This document shows, in pieces, positions 43,553 to 57,596 of a stretch of DNA of 64,000 nucleotides (the stretch's first letter is position 1; each line of letters begins with the position of its first letter). The position numbers and the translations under genes were made by a program. The notes below the pieces were generated by a model. It was given only the letters and a program-made list of their open reading frames with translations, was not told the origin of the DNA and ran no database searches. Source of the stretch: Amaurobius ferox (lineage: Eukaryota; Arthropoda; Arachnida; Araneae; Amaurobiidae); the NCBI GenBank assembly GCA_951213105.1, contig OX578152.1, positions 102,393,455 to 102,457,454 on the forward strand, written 5' to 3'.

Positions 43553-46078
43553 TATACTGTAATTGCGTTGGCACAAAATTTAGTTACATACATAATAAGT
43601 AGAAATAAAGTGGTTTTATGACGAATGCAACACTAAATATAAATTTAAAGGATATTTAAACATTACATATCAGAAAAAAAAATGGAAGCCATATTTTATT
43701 TTCCAATCAGTAACTATTATTTCAATTTCTATTTAAAACACTACCCAACATATTTTGCGGAGATTTTTTTTAACATTTTATGTGATAATTTGAATATTTC
43801 ATAAAATTTTCAAATTAAGTAGTTTGTGAATTTTAACTTCCATAGGGTTCAATGTATTTCATTTTTTCAACTCGGATTAAATCCGAAACTAATTGGGTGA
43901 TTTTATTCATTTTCATTCCCAAGCATCCCACAGACCGTCTCAACAATATAATAAATTTCCATAAAGTCATTTTTACGGCAGTTACAGTGCGAACAGATAG
44001 ATCGACAGCCAAAAAGACATACTGAAGTCATAATCACTTTTCAAGTATATTGGAAAGTGTTAAAAAGTGGCCAGGGAAAATTTCAAGAAATTGAAATAAC
44101 TTTTGGGTGTGCATTTCGTATTGGCGAGGCAAAAATACTGTCGCATCAAGTCTGAATTTCCTTTTTTAAAAATTTTATTTATGACCCGAAGCGTCATGGG
44201 TCAATTTTATTTAACGGTCTTTATTTTGACAATTACTCGTAAAGCCTACTAAATAGACAACTGTTATCGGACAACAAAACATGAAATTCCTAAACATTTA
44301 AAATAGAAATTTTTTATTTATGCAGACAGTAAATAGAAACCGATAATATTTTAATGATATATTTTATGTAATAAATATTTTCGTTTAATCATTGCGGTAG
44401 AGTTACTTAACGTATGTTCAAGAACGCTGCACCAAATAGTGAGTGCAGCAAGTTGAAATGAGCAGAAGAAAATATACACGGACTTCATAAATTAAGTGCA
44501 ATTAAATACATCAACATGCAGCTGTTTCGAGAATACGCCTTTTTTCCTTTTTACGAGGATACGCGTATATGTATGTGGCCGGTGAGGCTCCGACTCAAAT
44601 ATGCAAAAATTAAGTGTTATTATGACTGATGTAACACTAAATATAAATTTAAACGATCCTATCTTACACAGCGGATAAAAATGAAAACATATTTTATTTT
44701 GTAATAATATATATGGGTATAATAATAATTCATATAATATGGGTATAGTTGTTATTACAATTTTCATTTAAAACTACCCAACATATTTTGCTGAAATTTT
44801 TTATAATTTTTTTTTATAGTTTAACGTGAAACTTAGGCTTCGTTGTAAGGATAAGGATAGTTTAGTGATCATTTAAAATGAAACATGTTGTAACTGCTTT
44901 GGCGCAGAATTTAGATGCACAGATAGTGCACAAAAATAAAGAGGTTTTATGAATAATGCAACACTAAATATAAATTTAAACGATCTTTATACATCAACGG
45001 TATATACCACGGAAGCAAATGGAAGCCATATTTCATTTTGAAATGAGTCACGTGATCTCAACATATATCAGTTTATGTAATACGGGTGTAATTATTACGT
45101 CAACTTTTATTTAAATGGAGGAAGTTTCCTAGTAGTGTTTTATATAGATTTATCTTTATTTTATGTAAGGATTGACAATTTATATGGATTCGTACCAGTG
45201 GCTTTACATAAAGAAAGCCCCAGTCTATAGAAACGCCCCTAAAATATGAACATTCCTCTGATTGCAAGTAACAGCATTTATAAACCAGTTTCTCCATTTC
45301 TTTCTGCTGCTTTAGCGAATCTCTCTAGAGGCCAAAAATTTCAGTTATACTAGGCAGTCGGTTTCAAATTTACTTTTAAAATATTGAACAAGGGCTATAC
45401 GAAGCTGCAATGGCTAAGTTCAACCTGACAGAACCCACCCATAAGTTTGAACTTTGTGCCTTTATAAGGTTAAAATCACGCTTCCGTTGAAAATGATAGA
45501 AAGAAAAAATTTTAGGATGTCTTTTTTGAAGAAATTTTAAGATGGCTGCGTGGTATGATTGAATATATCATTCGCCATAGATATTCAATAGTATCACATA
45601 GCAAGCTTTCTTACCACCATTGACTTTTCCATGGCTATACATGAAATATTATAAAGGTAGTATCATTCGCTCCTGAGTTATTGTGTCTCCATCTCAGTCA
45701 CACACACGCACAAACATACACACACATACACATACACACAAACATTCACACACACAGTCATTACTTCCAAAAGTATTTTAAATTGATTGAGTGAATTTTC
45801 AAACGCTCCCATTCGTCAAAATTCAGAATTCGAAATTTTCGGAGAAACAACACTTTTTATACAACGATATGAAAAAGTAAAAATACATGTTTCTTGGCAT
45901 TTCAATTATAGTTGGAAACATATGCTAAATTTCAATTATAGTTGAAACTGTTGAATAATGTGTGAAAAACAAGCAGAGCAAGATGTTTTCATTGCAAGAA
46001 ATGGTGACTTTCGTTTAAAGTTGAGATCCATTGCACTTTGACTAAAGCGAAAAATTCATACAAAAAAAATGGCTTTCA

Positions 46079-46080
46079 AC
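46079..46080. other. Unit 2 / unit 3 junction
   Basis: Block C ends ATGGCTTTCAAC and is joined directly to GTTTGCATTCTTCTG of block A. In unit 1 the same ATGGCTTTCAAC continues into D, so about 1.9 kb (D plus E) is missing at this junction. Confidence 0.8.
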
Positions 46081-46393
46081 GTTTGCATTCTTCTGTTAAA
46101 TTAGTTATTCGACATTGTTCTAACCATGACAAGCCATTTCAGTTTATAAATCGTCTGCCGTTCTATGTAAAATCAATAAATATTTCATTCATATCACTTA
46201 CATTCCAGACACCAGAGGTAAATAATCTTGCGTGAAAAAAAGCAGCAATTCTTATACAACTCACCTTACAATCGTTTTATTTGTTTACATTTCATGTGCT
46301 ATAGTTTAGAGTTAAACTTAGGCTTCGTTGTAGGAATAAAGAACGTTTATTGTTCAATTAAAAATATATATATTGTAATTGCGTTGGAAAATA

Positions 46394-48051
46394 CCGTGTG
46401 GCCATAAAATAACGTGAGGTGTTCAGAGCCCTCTAACGGGTAATGTATTGGACGGAACGTGACGTAATCCGGACAGAGTACACAGTTGAATATGCGGTTT
46501 CGATTTAAAAAATAAAATAAAATATCGAAAAGTCGACTTCAGGGGAAATTTTGGGCTCAATTTGCAGAGTAAAATGCACTAATTTGCACAATCGCGTTTG
46601 TGTAGCGATCATGTGGATACAAAGAAAGTCTAGGAGAATTCTCATCATTCGGAGGCGAACTACCTAGTACCTTTCGATTGCTCTTATCTTACGTGACAGC
46701 GCTTTGTTAGTCAAGCTGTATTATCAGCGTAACGAGAATACCAATGCTGCCCTTCGTGAATTTCGGCGGTTGAAGAAGCTACTACGAGGATGAGCTTAAC
46801 AAACTTGCGAAACATGATTCAACGATTTGAAACTACCGAAACTCTAGCACGGCAACCAGGCCCGGGATGCAAAGTGGTTAGTCAACTACAAGTTGAAGAA
46901 GTGGCAACTGCTATTGTGGAACAGGAGGTTACGAATATGCAGGGTAACAGCCGTGCAAGGGCAATATCCCGGTAAACGGATATCTCATACTCAACGGTGT
47001 GGAAAATCATGCATCAAATATTGAAATTTTACCCATATGAAATCTGTCCTGTTCAAGAATTGCTCCCTGGCGATGCGGCCACCCGAGTTGAGTTTTCTTT
47101 GAGATCCTTAGCAGGCATTGAAGTGGATGATGCATGGCCGTGGCACATTTTATGGAGTGGCGAAGCGCACTTTTAATTTGAACGGTGGTATCAACACACG
47201 ACTGCTGCATTTGGGCTGTGACTAATCCGCACGCGTGTCTGCAGAACCTCTCCACTCGCCAAAAGTAACATTGTGAAGCGGCTTTACGGCATCTTCTATC
47301 ATCGGTCCTTACTTTTACGAGGAAAGTTGGCAAAGTGGACCAGTGACCTGTTCCGTCAATGCTGACAGGTATGCCTAAATGTTACGCAACTTCGTGGTTC
47401 CACAACTGCAGCAACGATGAGGTCTTGATTCGACCACCTTCATGCAAGATGGTGCACCACCCCATATGGGACTTAAGGTACAGCGTTTGTTGCGGGAACA
47501 TTTCTCTAACAGCAGAATTATTAGTCTTGCATTTCCCACGGCACGGCCACCGTCATCGCCCCATCTCAATCCTTGTGACTTTTGATTGTGGGGTTTTTTG
47601 AAAGCGCTGGGTATCAAGGAAATGACTCCAAGGGTATGTGTATCGCAACGTTGAAACATCAAATAACTTTTCACGTGAGCCAAATCACTTCTAATATGTT
47701 GAGAGTCGTCTTGGGAAATGTCGTGCAACGCAGCATGCAGCTCTTGGAACATCACAATGGTGGTCATATTGAACCTCATTTGTAATTAACCATAAACGTT
47801 GCCATGCATTGTTAACAAAATTGATGTGTGCCATCTCATTTGGTATTTACTCATTCAGTATTCACACTACTACACATTTACAGCGCCCCAATTTGCCCTG
47901 GAGGCGACTTTTGGAACTAATTTTTATTTTAGCAATCAAAACCGCATGTCCCAGTTCCACTGTGTACGCCCACCGAATTTTGTTACGTTTCGTCCATTAT
48001 ATTACACGCTAGAGGGCTCTGAACATCTTACGTTATTTTATGACCACCAGG
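46394..48051 (+). pseudogene. Mariner-like element M3, dead transposase
   Basis: 1658 bp, TA-flanked. It shares the stop after ARAISR, the Asp-to-Gly change with a following stop (ILWSGEAHF-stop) and the stop after the third Asp. Copy-specific: GAPPHMGLK and a stop in place of Tyr (MPK-stop in the tract reading RYAYML in M2). Only one TTGTAATTGCGTTGGAAAAT repeat lies on its left, against two in M1, M2 and M4. Confidence 0.9.
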
Positions 48052-49045
48052 TATACTGTAATTGCGTTGGCACAAAATTTAGTTACATACATAATAAGTA
48101 GAAATAAAGTGGTTTTATGACGAATGCAACAATAAATATAAATTTAAACGATATTTAAACATTACATAGCAGAAAAAAAAATGGAAGCCATATTTTATTT
48201 TCCAATCAGTAACTATTATTTCAATTTCTATTTAAAACACTACCCAAAATATTTTGCGGAGATTTTTTTTTAACATTTTATGTGATAATTTGAATATTTC
48301 ATAAAATTTTCAAATTAAGTAGTTTGTGAATTTTAACTTCCATAGGGTTCAATGTATTTCATTTTTTCAACTCGGATTAAATCCGAAACTAATTGGGTGA
48401 TGTTATTCATTTTCATTCCCAAGCATCCCACAGACCGTCTCAACAATATAATAAATTTCCATAAAGTCATTTTTACGGCAGTTACAGTGCGAACAGATAG
48501 ATCGACAGCCAAAAAGACATACTGAAGTCATAATCACTTTTCAAGTATATTGGAAAGTGTTAAAAAGTGGCTAGGGAAAATTTCAAAAAATTGAAATAAC
48601 TTTTGGGTGTGCATTTCGTATTGGTGAGGCAAAAATACTGTCGCATCAAGTCTGAATTTCCTTTTTTAAAAATTTTATTTATGACCCGAAGCGTCATGGG
48701 TCAATTTTATTTAACGGTCTTTATTTTGACAATTACTCGTAAAGGCTACTAAATAGACAACTGTTATCGCACAACAGAACATGAAATTCCTAAACATTTA
48801 AAATAGAAATTTTTTATTTATGCAGACAGTAAATACAGACCGGTAATATTTTAATGATATATTTTATATAATAAATATTTTCGTTTAATGACTGTTGCAC
48901 GGTTGTTTGATTGATGTCCAAGAACGCTGCACCAAATAGTGAGTGCAGTAAGTTGAAATGAACAGAATAAAATATACACGGACTTCATTAATTAAGTGCA
49001 ATTAAATATTTCAACATGCAGCTGTTTCGAGAATACGACGCCTTT

Positions 49046-49175
49046 TTACTTTCCTTATATACATAATGTATAAGGAAAGTATTGTGACGGGGTCGAAAAT
49101 TCGAAATCGAGTTTTCGACTGGAGAGCACGTTTCAAGCATCCCTGATTACGAATCAAACATTTTTGAAATGATGT

Positions 49176-49246
<71 letters not shown>

Positions 49247-50003
49247 TGTGTGTGTGTGTGTGTGTTTCAGTGAGTCTGTGGAGACGATAACTGACGAACG
49301 AATGGACCGATTCGAACCAAATTTGGTACAAAAATCACAATCCGTAAACACTGGAAGCCTATTGGTTTTATACGCAATCGAATGTTCAGAACCCCCCCTG
49401 AATTTTCGAATGAAATTTTGAAAAAATTGTCAAAAAATTAAAATCGCTAATAAAGTTACGCAAATAGACATTTCTGACGCAATTTTTCATTAGAAAACGA
49501 TTGACATAAATTTTAGAACGCTAACATGAACCGTTCTCGAGATATTACACATGTTTAAAAAAAATATTAAAAAGTCATATAAAATGAAAAAAAATATTTA
49601 CTCTTGAGAAACATGTTCACTCTTCATAAGTAATACCATGGGATAAATTGGGTGACATCATTATCGTGGATCTAGCTCGTTCCATTCATGAAAAAATATA
49701 CTTTGAGTAATACTTTTGTATTTGAACGCCAATAGTCATTTATCTGCTGTAAGAACAACTTATTTCTTCGTCCATAACGCTTGGCGACGAATTTGGCGGA
49801 ATGTCGCCAACTTGGCGACTTTTTTAAATGTTTCCAAATTAACGAAAATCTCGCCAAATGGATAAAAATGACGACTAATTGTCGAAAATTCAATAACTTG
49901 GAAATAATATTAGTATCTACTATAGGAAAAACCTATTTTTTTACTCTAAAAGTAGTAAATTCATTACATTATATAAGGAAAGTCATGTGTTGCCCACATC
50001 AGA
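49046..50003 (-). mobile_element. H-family repeat copy 7 in the array
   Basis: Occupies the same site as copy 6, so both descend from one insertion duplicated with the array. The GT tract is greatly expanded (about 49180-49264). The palindrome is intact as GTCGCCAACTTGGCGAC. Confidence 0.9.
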
Positions 50004-50554
50004 CTTTTTTCCTTTTTACGAGGATACGCGTATATGTATGTGGCTGGTGAGGCTCGGACTCAAATATGCAAAAATTAAGTGGTATGACTGATGTAACACT
50101 AAATATAAATTTAAACGATCCTATCTTACACAGCGGATAAAAATGAAAACATATTTTATTTTGTAATGATATATATGGGTATAATAATAATTCATATAAT
50201 ATGGGTATAGTTGTTATTACAATTTTCATTTAAAACTACCCAACATATTTTGCTGAAATTTTTTGTAATTTTTTTTTATAGTTTAACGTGAAACTTTGGC
50301 TTCGTTGTAAGGATAAAGAAAGTTTAGTGATCATTTAAAATGAAACATGTTGTGACTGCTTTGGCGCAGAATTTAGATGCACAGATAGTGCACAAAAATA
50401 AAGAGGTTTTATGAATAATGCAACACTAAATATAAATTTAAACGATCTTTATACATCAACGGTATATACCACGGAAGCAAATGGAAGTCATATTTCATTT
50501 TGCAATGAGTCACGTGATCTCATCATATATCAATTCATATAATACGGGTGTAAT

Positions 50555-53265
50555 TATTACGTCAAATTTTATTTAAATGGAGGAAGTTTCATAGTAATGT
50601 GTTGTATAGATTTATCTTTATTTTATGTAAGGATTGACAATTTATATGGATTCGTACCAGTGGCTTTACATAAAGAAAGCACCAGTCTATAGAAACGCCC
50701 CTAAAATATGAACATTCCTCTGATTGCAAGTAACAGCATTTATAAACCAGTTTCTCCCGTTCTTTCTGCTGCTTTAGCGAATCTCTCTAGAGGCCAAAAA
50801 TTTCAGTTATACTAAGCAGTCGGTTTCAAATTTACTTTAAAAATAATGAACAAGGGCTATACGAAGCTGCAATGGCGAAGTTCAACCTGACAGAACCCAC
50901 CCATAAGTTTAAACTTGGTGCTTTTATAAGGTTAAAATCACGCTTCCGTTGAAAATGATAGAAAGAAAAAATTTTAAGATGTCTTTTTTTAAGAAATTTT
51001 AAGATGGCTGCGTGGTATGATTGAATATATCATTCGCCATAGATATTCAATAGTATCACATAGCAAGCTTTCTTACCACCATTGACTTTTCCATGGCTAT
51101 ACATAAAATGCTATAAAGGTAGAATCATTCGTTCCTGAGTTATTGTGTCTCCATCTCAGTCACACACACGCACAAACATACACACACATATGCATACACA
51201 CAAACATTCACACACACAGCCATTACTTCCAAAAGTATTTGAAATTGATTTAGTGGATTTTCAAACGCTCCCATTCGTCAAAATCCAGAATTCGAAATTT
51301 TCGGAGAAACAACACTTTTTATACAACGATATGAAAAAGTAAAAATCCATGTTTCTTGGCATTTCAATTATAGTTGGAAACATATGCTAAATTTCAATTA
51401 TAGTTGAAACTGTGGAATAATGTGTGAAAAATAAGCAGAGCAAGAAGTTTTCATTGCAAGAAATAGTGACTTTCGTTTAAAGTTGAGATCCTTTGCACTT
51501 TGACTAAAGCGAAAAATTCATACAAAAAAAAATGGCTTTCAACGAAATATTTAGAAAACTAGATATGCAATCAGTCCTAAGACGCGGTGCATAAAATTAT
51601 GTAAATAAGACCCTCTCTATATATGTAACAGACTTGTATATGTCTTATTTTATTCGTGGCACCATTTTGTATATGTAATCGTCTATTTGGAAAGAATTAT
51701 TATGTATATAATTGCTCCCCATTTACAAAACAGTTTTGTATATAAGTGTTTATAAATCGGAACTGCATGTATATTTCAACTCAATTTAGCATTGGAAAAC
51801 AGTTTTGTATATAGTTGTTTATCATTTTTATCTTCGCATTATGTTTTTTTTTTCTGGTTTTTGACAGACATTCCTCCACCATCGGCTGTATATATTGTAA
51901 AACTTCATGACGCTGCCTACGTGTGGTTAATCTATTAATTTCCCAGTCTATAGCTTTTGAGCTCCCTATATCCTCGGATATATGGGGACCGAGCACATCT
52001 CTCGAGAAATATAATTTATTTTACGACACATTGTAAAGAAACTTGCTGCGATCCCTGGATCTCAGAAATGGTTAGCCGACGCTTTACCACTGAACTACTG
52101 GGACGAAATTGCAAGCTCTTATTGTCGAAGAGGACTCTACATTCTCCACTCTTTAATGTCAGATTAGTGCGTAACTGACAATCTGACTGACAACCTCCCA
52201 CAATTTTTACCTCAGGTTAGTCTCCTGATACTACTACTTTCACCCAGGTTAGTGTTCTGCGTGGTCATTATCCTCTCAATCTGAAATCGGCACTCAATCT
52301 TCCAGAATCCACTGAATCCGTACTAGTCGTACTAGGTCACTTTCAGACCTTCGACATATTTGCACCAACCTACAAGGTGGATTTTTTCTTGCGTTATTGT
52401 AAAAAATCTTGCTGCCCCAACCGGAAATCGAACCTTGGATCTTCGACCTGGCTAGCCGACGATCTACCAATGAGCTACTGGGACGAAATTGCAAGCTCTT
52501 ATTGCCCAAGTGGACTGTGCAACATATGAAAACATAAATAGTATTCCTCCCTTCCACTCCCATTAAATAAAAAGACAAATACTTTACGACAGGTTAGACC
52601 TCCCCCTCTCCCTCCTACACTAACAAAATATGCATTCTCCACAAGCATGGAAGGTTATTATATTTTGAATTAAGGTAATTCTATTAATAATTCTCGCAAA
52701 GTAACAAGAATTATCAGAAGCCCTCAGGCAGACATCTTCTTTTTCTTCTTCTTCACCCAAACTGTGCGGTCGGCCCCATGGCGTAGACAACTTGCTACAA
52801 AGCCGGAAAAAAAAGCTCCCCCTCAACGTGATCAACTATAAACATCCATATAAACAATTCAAGTTTTGCGAGAGAATGATTGTCCTCCCCGCAGGAGGAC
52901 TGCCATTCTCGTACAAGGCATTGGCGTAAGCTTTGTATATATCCGCTGCGTAGTGGCAGTCACCATCCGTCTTCTTGCAAGTGCATCCGCCCGTCCAGCA
53001 GATCCCCAGCATTTATTTAAACATTATTCTGAAATTGCATGTGTAAAATCTGACACAGGATATTAACAAGTAACTATAGTTCTGGAGAATAAAATATAAA
53101 TAAATAACGAGAAAGTTCAATCATGCATAAATCATTGATTATGAAACACCGTCCAACAAAAATGCAATTTTATTCGAACATCTCTAAAATGGCATGCATT
53201 CAGCGCTGACATTTTTTAAATAATCACAGTACTGCAGTAATTTATTGTACTTGAAAACTTAAAAC
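50555..53265 (+). repeat. Near-identical duplicate of 38690-41400
   Basis: Partner of the segment in unit 1, offset about 11864 bp. It includes the H-like module (51125-51344), the conserved frame (51781-51995) and both tRNA-like heads (52034-52104 and 52414-52484). Confidence 0.75.
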
Positions 53266-53699
53266 TTTATCGAAAAATACAATGTTAGTTGCACAAAATG
53301 AACTTCATTCAAATGATGCTATCAAAAGTATAATTGGAGAAGTGTTTACAATGCTTTTGCGGTTAATAATACGACACAATTATAATATTTCATTATTATA
53401 GAAACTGTGTGAAACTGTATATTCGTGTTTGCATTCTTATGTTAAATTAGTTATTCGACATTGTTCTAACCATGACAAGCCATTTCAGTTTATAAATCGT
53501 CTGCCGTTCTATGTAAAATCAATAAATATTTCATTCATATCACTTATATTCCAGGCACCAGAGGTAAATAATCTTGCATGAAAAAAAAGCAGCAATTCTT
53601 CTACAACTCACCTGACAATCGTTTTATTTGTTTACATTTTATGTGCTATAGTTTAGAGTTAAACTTAGGCTTCGTTGTAGGAATAAAGAAAGTTTATTG

Positions 53700-53770
53700 T
53701 TCAATTAAAAATATATATATTGTAATTGCGTTGGAAAATATTTTGTAAAGAAATAAAGTGGTTTTATGAC
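53700..53770 (+). other. Unit 4 site where the mariner element is deleted
   Basis: TTGCGTTGGAAAATATTTTGTA runs straight into AAGAAATAAAGTGGTTTTATG. The mariner, its TA sites and about 40-50 bp of flanking sequence on the right are gone, so this is a deletion rather than a clean excision or an empty site. Confidence 0.8.
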
Positions 53771-54684
53771 GAATGCAACACTAAATATAAATTTAAACGA
53801 TATTTAAACATTACATAGCAGAAAAAAAAATGGAAGCCATATTTTATTTTCCAATCAGTAACTATTATTTCAATTTCTATTTAAAACACTACCCAACATA
53901 TTTTGCGGAGATTTTTTTTAACATTTTATGTGATAATTTGAATATTTCATAAAATTTTCAAATTAAGTAGTTTGTGAATTTTAACTTCCATAGGGTTCAA
54001 TGTATTTCATTTTTTCAACTCGGATTAAATCCGAAACTAATTGGGTGATTTTATTCATTTTCATTCCCAAGCATCCCACAGACCGTCTCAACAATATAAT
54101 AAATTTCCATAAAGTCATTTTTACGGCAGTTACAGTGCGAACAGATAGATCGACAGCCAAAAAGACATACTCATTGTATATAGTCATTGTCCTAGTGTTG
54201 CTTATTTATGTTCAAGAACGCTGCACCAAATAGTGAGTGCAGCAAGTTGAAATGAGCAGAAGAAAATATACACGGACTTCATAAATTAAGTGCAATTAAA
54301 TACATCAACATGCAGCTGTTTCGAGAATACGCCTTTTTTCCTTTTTACGAGGATACGCGTATATGTATGTGGCTGGTGAGGCTCCGACTCAAATATGCAA
54401 AAATTAAGTAGTATTATGACTGATGTAACACTAAATATAAATTTAAACGATACTATCTTATACAGCGGATAAAAATGAAAACATATTTTATTTTGTAATG
54501 ATATATATGGGTATAATAATAATTCATATAATATGGGTATAGTTGTTATTACAATTTTCATTTAAAACTACCCAACATATATTGCTGAAATTTTTTATAA
54601 TTTTTTTTTATAGTTTAACGTGAAACTTAGGCTTCGTTGTAAGGATAAGGATAGTTTAGTGATCATTTAAAATGAAACATGTTG

Positions 54685-54750
54685 TTGTTGTTTAAACCCA
54701 GACCGTCCGACCTACCAGAAAGGTGTAAGGTAACTGTTTGGACGGTCGGG
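54685..54750 (-). mobile_element. Short SINE insertion with perfect 13-bp duplication
   Basis: A 66-bp 3' end of the SINE family seen at 10.5 and 29.2 kb, inverted, with a TTG-repeat tail. It is flanked by ATGAAACATGTTG at 54672-54684 and 54751-54763. The paralogous sites (44878, 50341, 58890, 61274) have the target once and no insert, so this insertion postdates the array duplication. Confidence 0.93.
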
Positions 54751-55934
54751 ATGAAACATGTTGTGACTGCTTTGGCTCAGAATTTAGATGCACAGATAGT
54801 GCACAAAAATAAAGAGGTTTTATGAATAATGCAACACTAAATATAAATTTAAACGATCTTTATACATCAACGGTATATACCACGGAAGCCATATTTCATT
54901 TTGCAATGAGTCATGTGATCTCATCATATATCAGTTCATATAATACGGGTGTAATTATTACGTCAACTTTTATTTAAATGGAGGAAGATTTCTAGTAGTG
55001 TGTTGTATAGATTTATCTTTATTTTATGGAAGGATTGGCAATTTATATGGATTCGTACCAGTGGCTTTACATAAAGAAAGCACCAGTCTATAGAAACGCT
55101 CCTAAAATATGAACATTCCTCTGATTGCAAGTAACAGCATTTATAAACCAGTTTCTCCCTTTCTTTCTGCTGCTTTAGCGAATCTCTCTAGAGGCCAAAA
55201 ATTTCAGTTATACTAGGCAGTCGGTTTCAAATTTACTTTAAAAATATTGAACAAGGCCTATACGAAGCTGCAATGGCTAAGTTCAACCTGACAGAACCCA
55301 CCCAAAAGTTTGAACTTGGTGCCTTTATAAGGTTAAAATCACGCTTCCGTTGAAAATGATAGAAAGAAAAAATTTTAAGATGTCTTTTTTGAAGAAATTT
55401 TAAGATGACTGCGTGGTATGATTGAATATATCATTCGCCATAGATATTCAATAGTATCACATAGCAAGCTTGTAGACCACAAAATGAACTTCATTCAAAT
55501 GGTGCTATCAAAAGTATAATTAGAGAAGTGTTTACAATGCTTTAGCGGTTAATAATACGTCACAATTATAATATTTCATTATTACAGAAACTATATTGTT
55601 TGCATTCTTAAGTTAAATTAGTTATTCGACATTGTTCTAAGCATGACAAGCCATTTCAGTTTATAAATCGTCTGCCGTTTTATGTAAAATCAATAAATAT
55701 TTCATTCATATCACTTACATTCCAGACACCAGAGGTAAATAATCTTGCGTGAAAAAAAATCAGCAATTCTTCTACAACTCACCATACAAACGTTTGATTT
55801 GTTTACATTTTATGTGCTAAAGTTTAGAGTTAAACTTAGGCTTCGTTGTAGGAATAAAGAAAGTTTATTGTTCAATTAAAAAAATATATATTGTAATTGC
55901 GTTGGAAAATATTTTGTAATTGCGTTGGAAAATA

Positions 55935-57596
55935 CCGTGTGGCCATAAAATAACGTGAGGTGTTCAGAGCCCTCTAGCGGGTAATGTATTGGACGGAAAG
56001 TAATATAATTCGGCGGGAGTACACAGTGGAATATACGGTTTCGTTTTAAATAAATAAAATAAAATATCGAAAAGTTGCCTTCAGGGGAAATTTTGGGCTC
56101 TGTTTGCAGAGTAAAATGCTTTAATTTGCATAATCGCGTTTTGTGTAGCGATCATGTGGATACAAAGAAGGTCTAGGAGAATTCTCATCATTCGGAGGCG
56201 AACTACCTAGTACCTTTCGATTGATCTTATCTTACGTGACAGCGCTTTGTTAGTCAAGCTGTATTATCAGCGTAACGAGAATATCAATGCTGCCCTTCCT
56301 GAATTTCGGCGGTTGAAGAAGTTACTACGAGGATGAGCTTAGCAAACTTGCGAAACATGATTCAACGATTTGAAACTACCCGAAACTCTAGCACGGCAAC
56401 CAGGCCCGGGATGCAAAGTGGTTAGTCAACTACAAGTTGAAGAAGTGGCAACTGCTATTGTGGAACAGGAGGTTACGAATATGCAGGGTAACAGCAGTGC
56501 ACGGGCAATATCCCGGTAAACGGATATCTCATACTCAACGGTGTGGAAAATCATGCATCAAATATTGAAATTTTACCCATATAGAGTCTGTCCTGTTCAA
56601 GAATTGCTCCCTGGCGATGCGGCCACCCGAGTTGAGTTTTCTTTGAGATCCTTAGCAGGCATTGAAGTGGATGATGCATGGCGGTGGCACATTTTATGGA
56701 TTGGCGAAGCTCACTTTTAATTTGAAAGGTGGTGTCAACACACGACTGCTGCATTTGGGCTGTGACTAATCCGCACGCGTGTCTGCAGAACCTCTCCACT
56801 CGCCGAAAGTCACAGTGTGATGCGGCTTTACGGAATCTTCAATCATCGGTCCTTAATTTTACGAGGAAAGTTGGCAAAGTGGACCAGTGACCTGTTCCGT
56901 CAATGCTGACAGGTATGCCTACATGTTACGCAACTTCGTGATTCCACAACTGCAGCAACGAGAAGGTCTTGATTCGTCCACCTTCATGCAAAATGGTGCA
57001 CCACCCCACATCGGGCTTAAGGTACAGCGTTTGTTGCGGGAACATTTCTCTAACAGCAGAATTATTAGTCGTGCATTTCCCACGGCACGGCCACCGACAT
57101 CGCCCCATCTCAATCCTTGTGACTTTTGATTGTGGGGTTTTTTGAAAGCGCTGTGTATCAAGGAAATGACTCCAAGGGTATGTGTATCGCAACGTTGAAA
57201 CATCAAATAACTTTACACGTGAGCCAAATCACTTCTAATATGTTGAGAGTCGTCTTGGGAAATGTCGTGCAACGCAGCATGCAGCTCTTGGAACATCACA
57301 ATGGTGGTCATATTGAACCTCATTTGTAATTAACCATAAACGTTGCCATGCATTGTTAACAAAATTGATGTGTGCTATCTCATTTGGTATTTACTCATTC
57401 AGTATTCACACTACTACATATTTACAGCGCCCCAATTTGCCCTGGAGGCGACTTTTGGAACTAATTTTTTATTTTAGCAATCAAAACCGCATGTCCCAGT
57501 TCCACTGTGTACGCCCACCGAATTTCGTTACGTTTCGTCCATAATATTACACGCTAGAGGGCTCTGAACATCTTACGTTATTTTATGACCACCCGG
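55935..57596 (+). pseudogene. Mariner-like element M4, dead transposase
   Basis: 1662 bp, TA-flanked. It carries all the shared lesions (stop after ARAISR, first Asp to Gly then stop, stop after third Asp). In addition the second catalytic Asp is Asn (MQNGAPPHIGLK) and there is an extra base in the early region (CTACCCGAAACTC). It has lost two of three catalytic residues. Confidence 0.9.
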
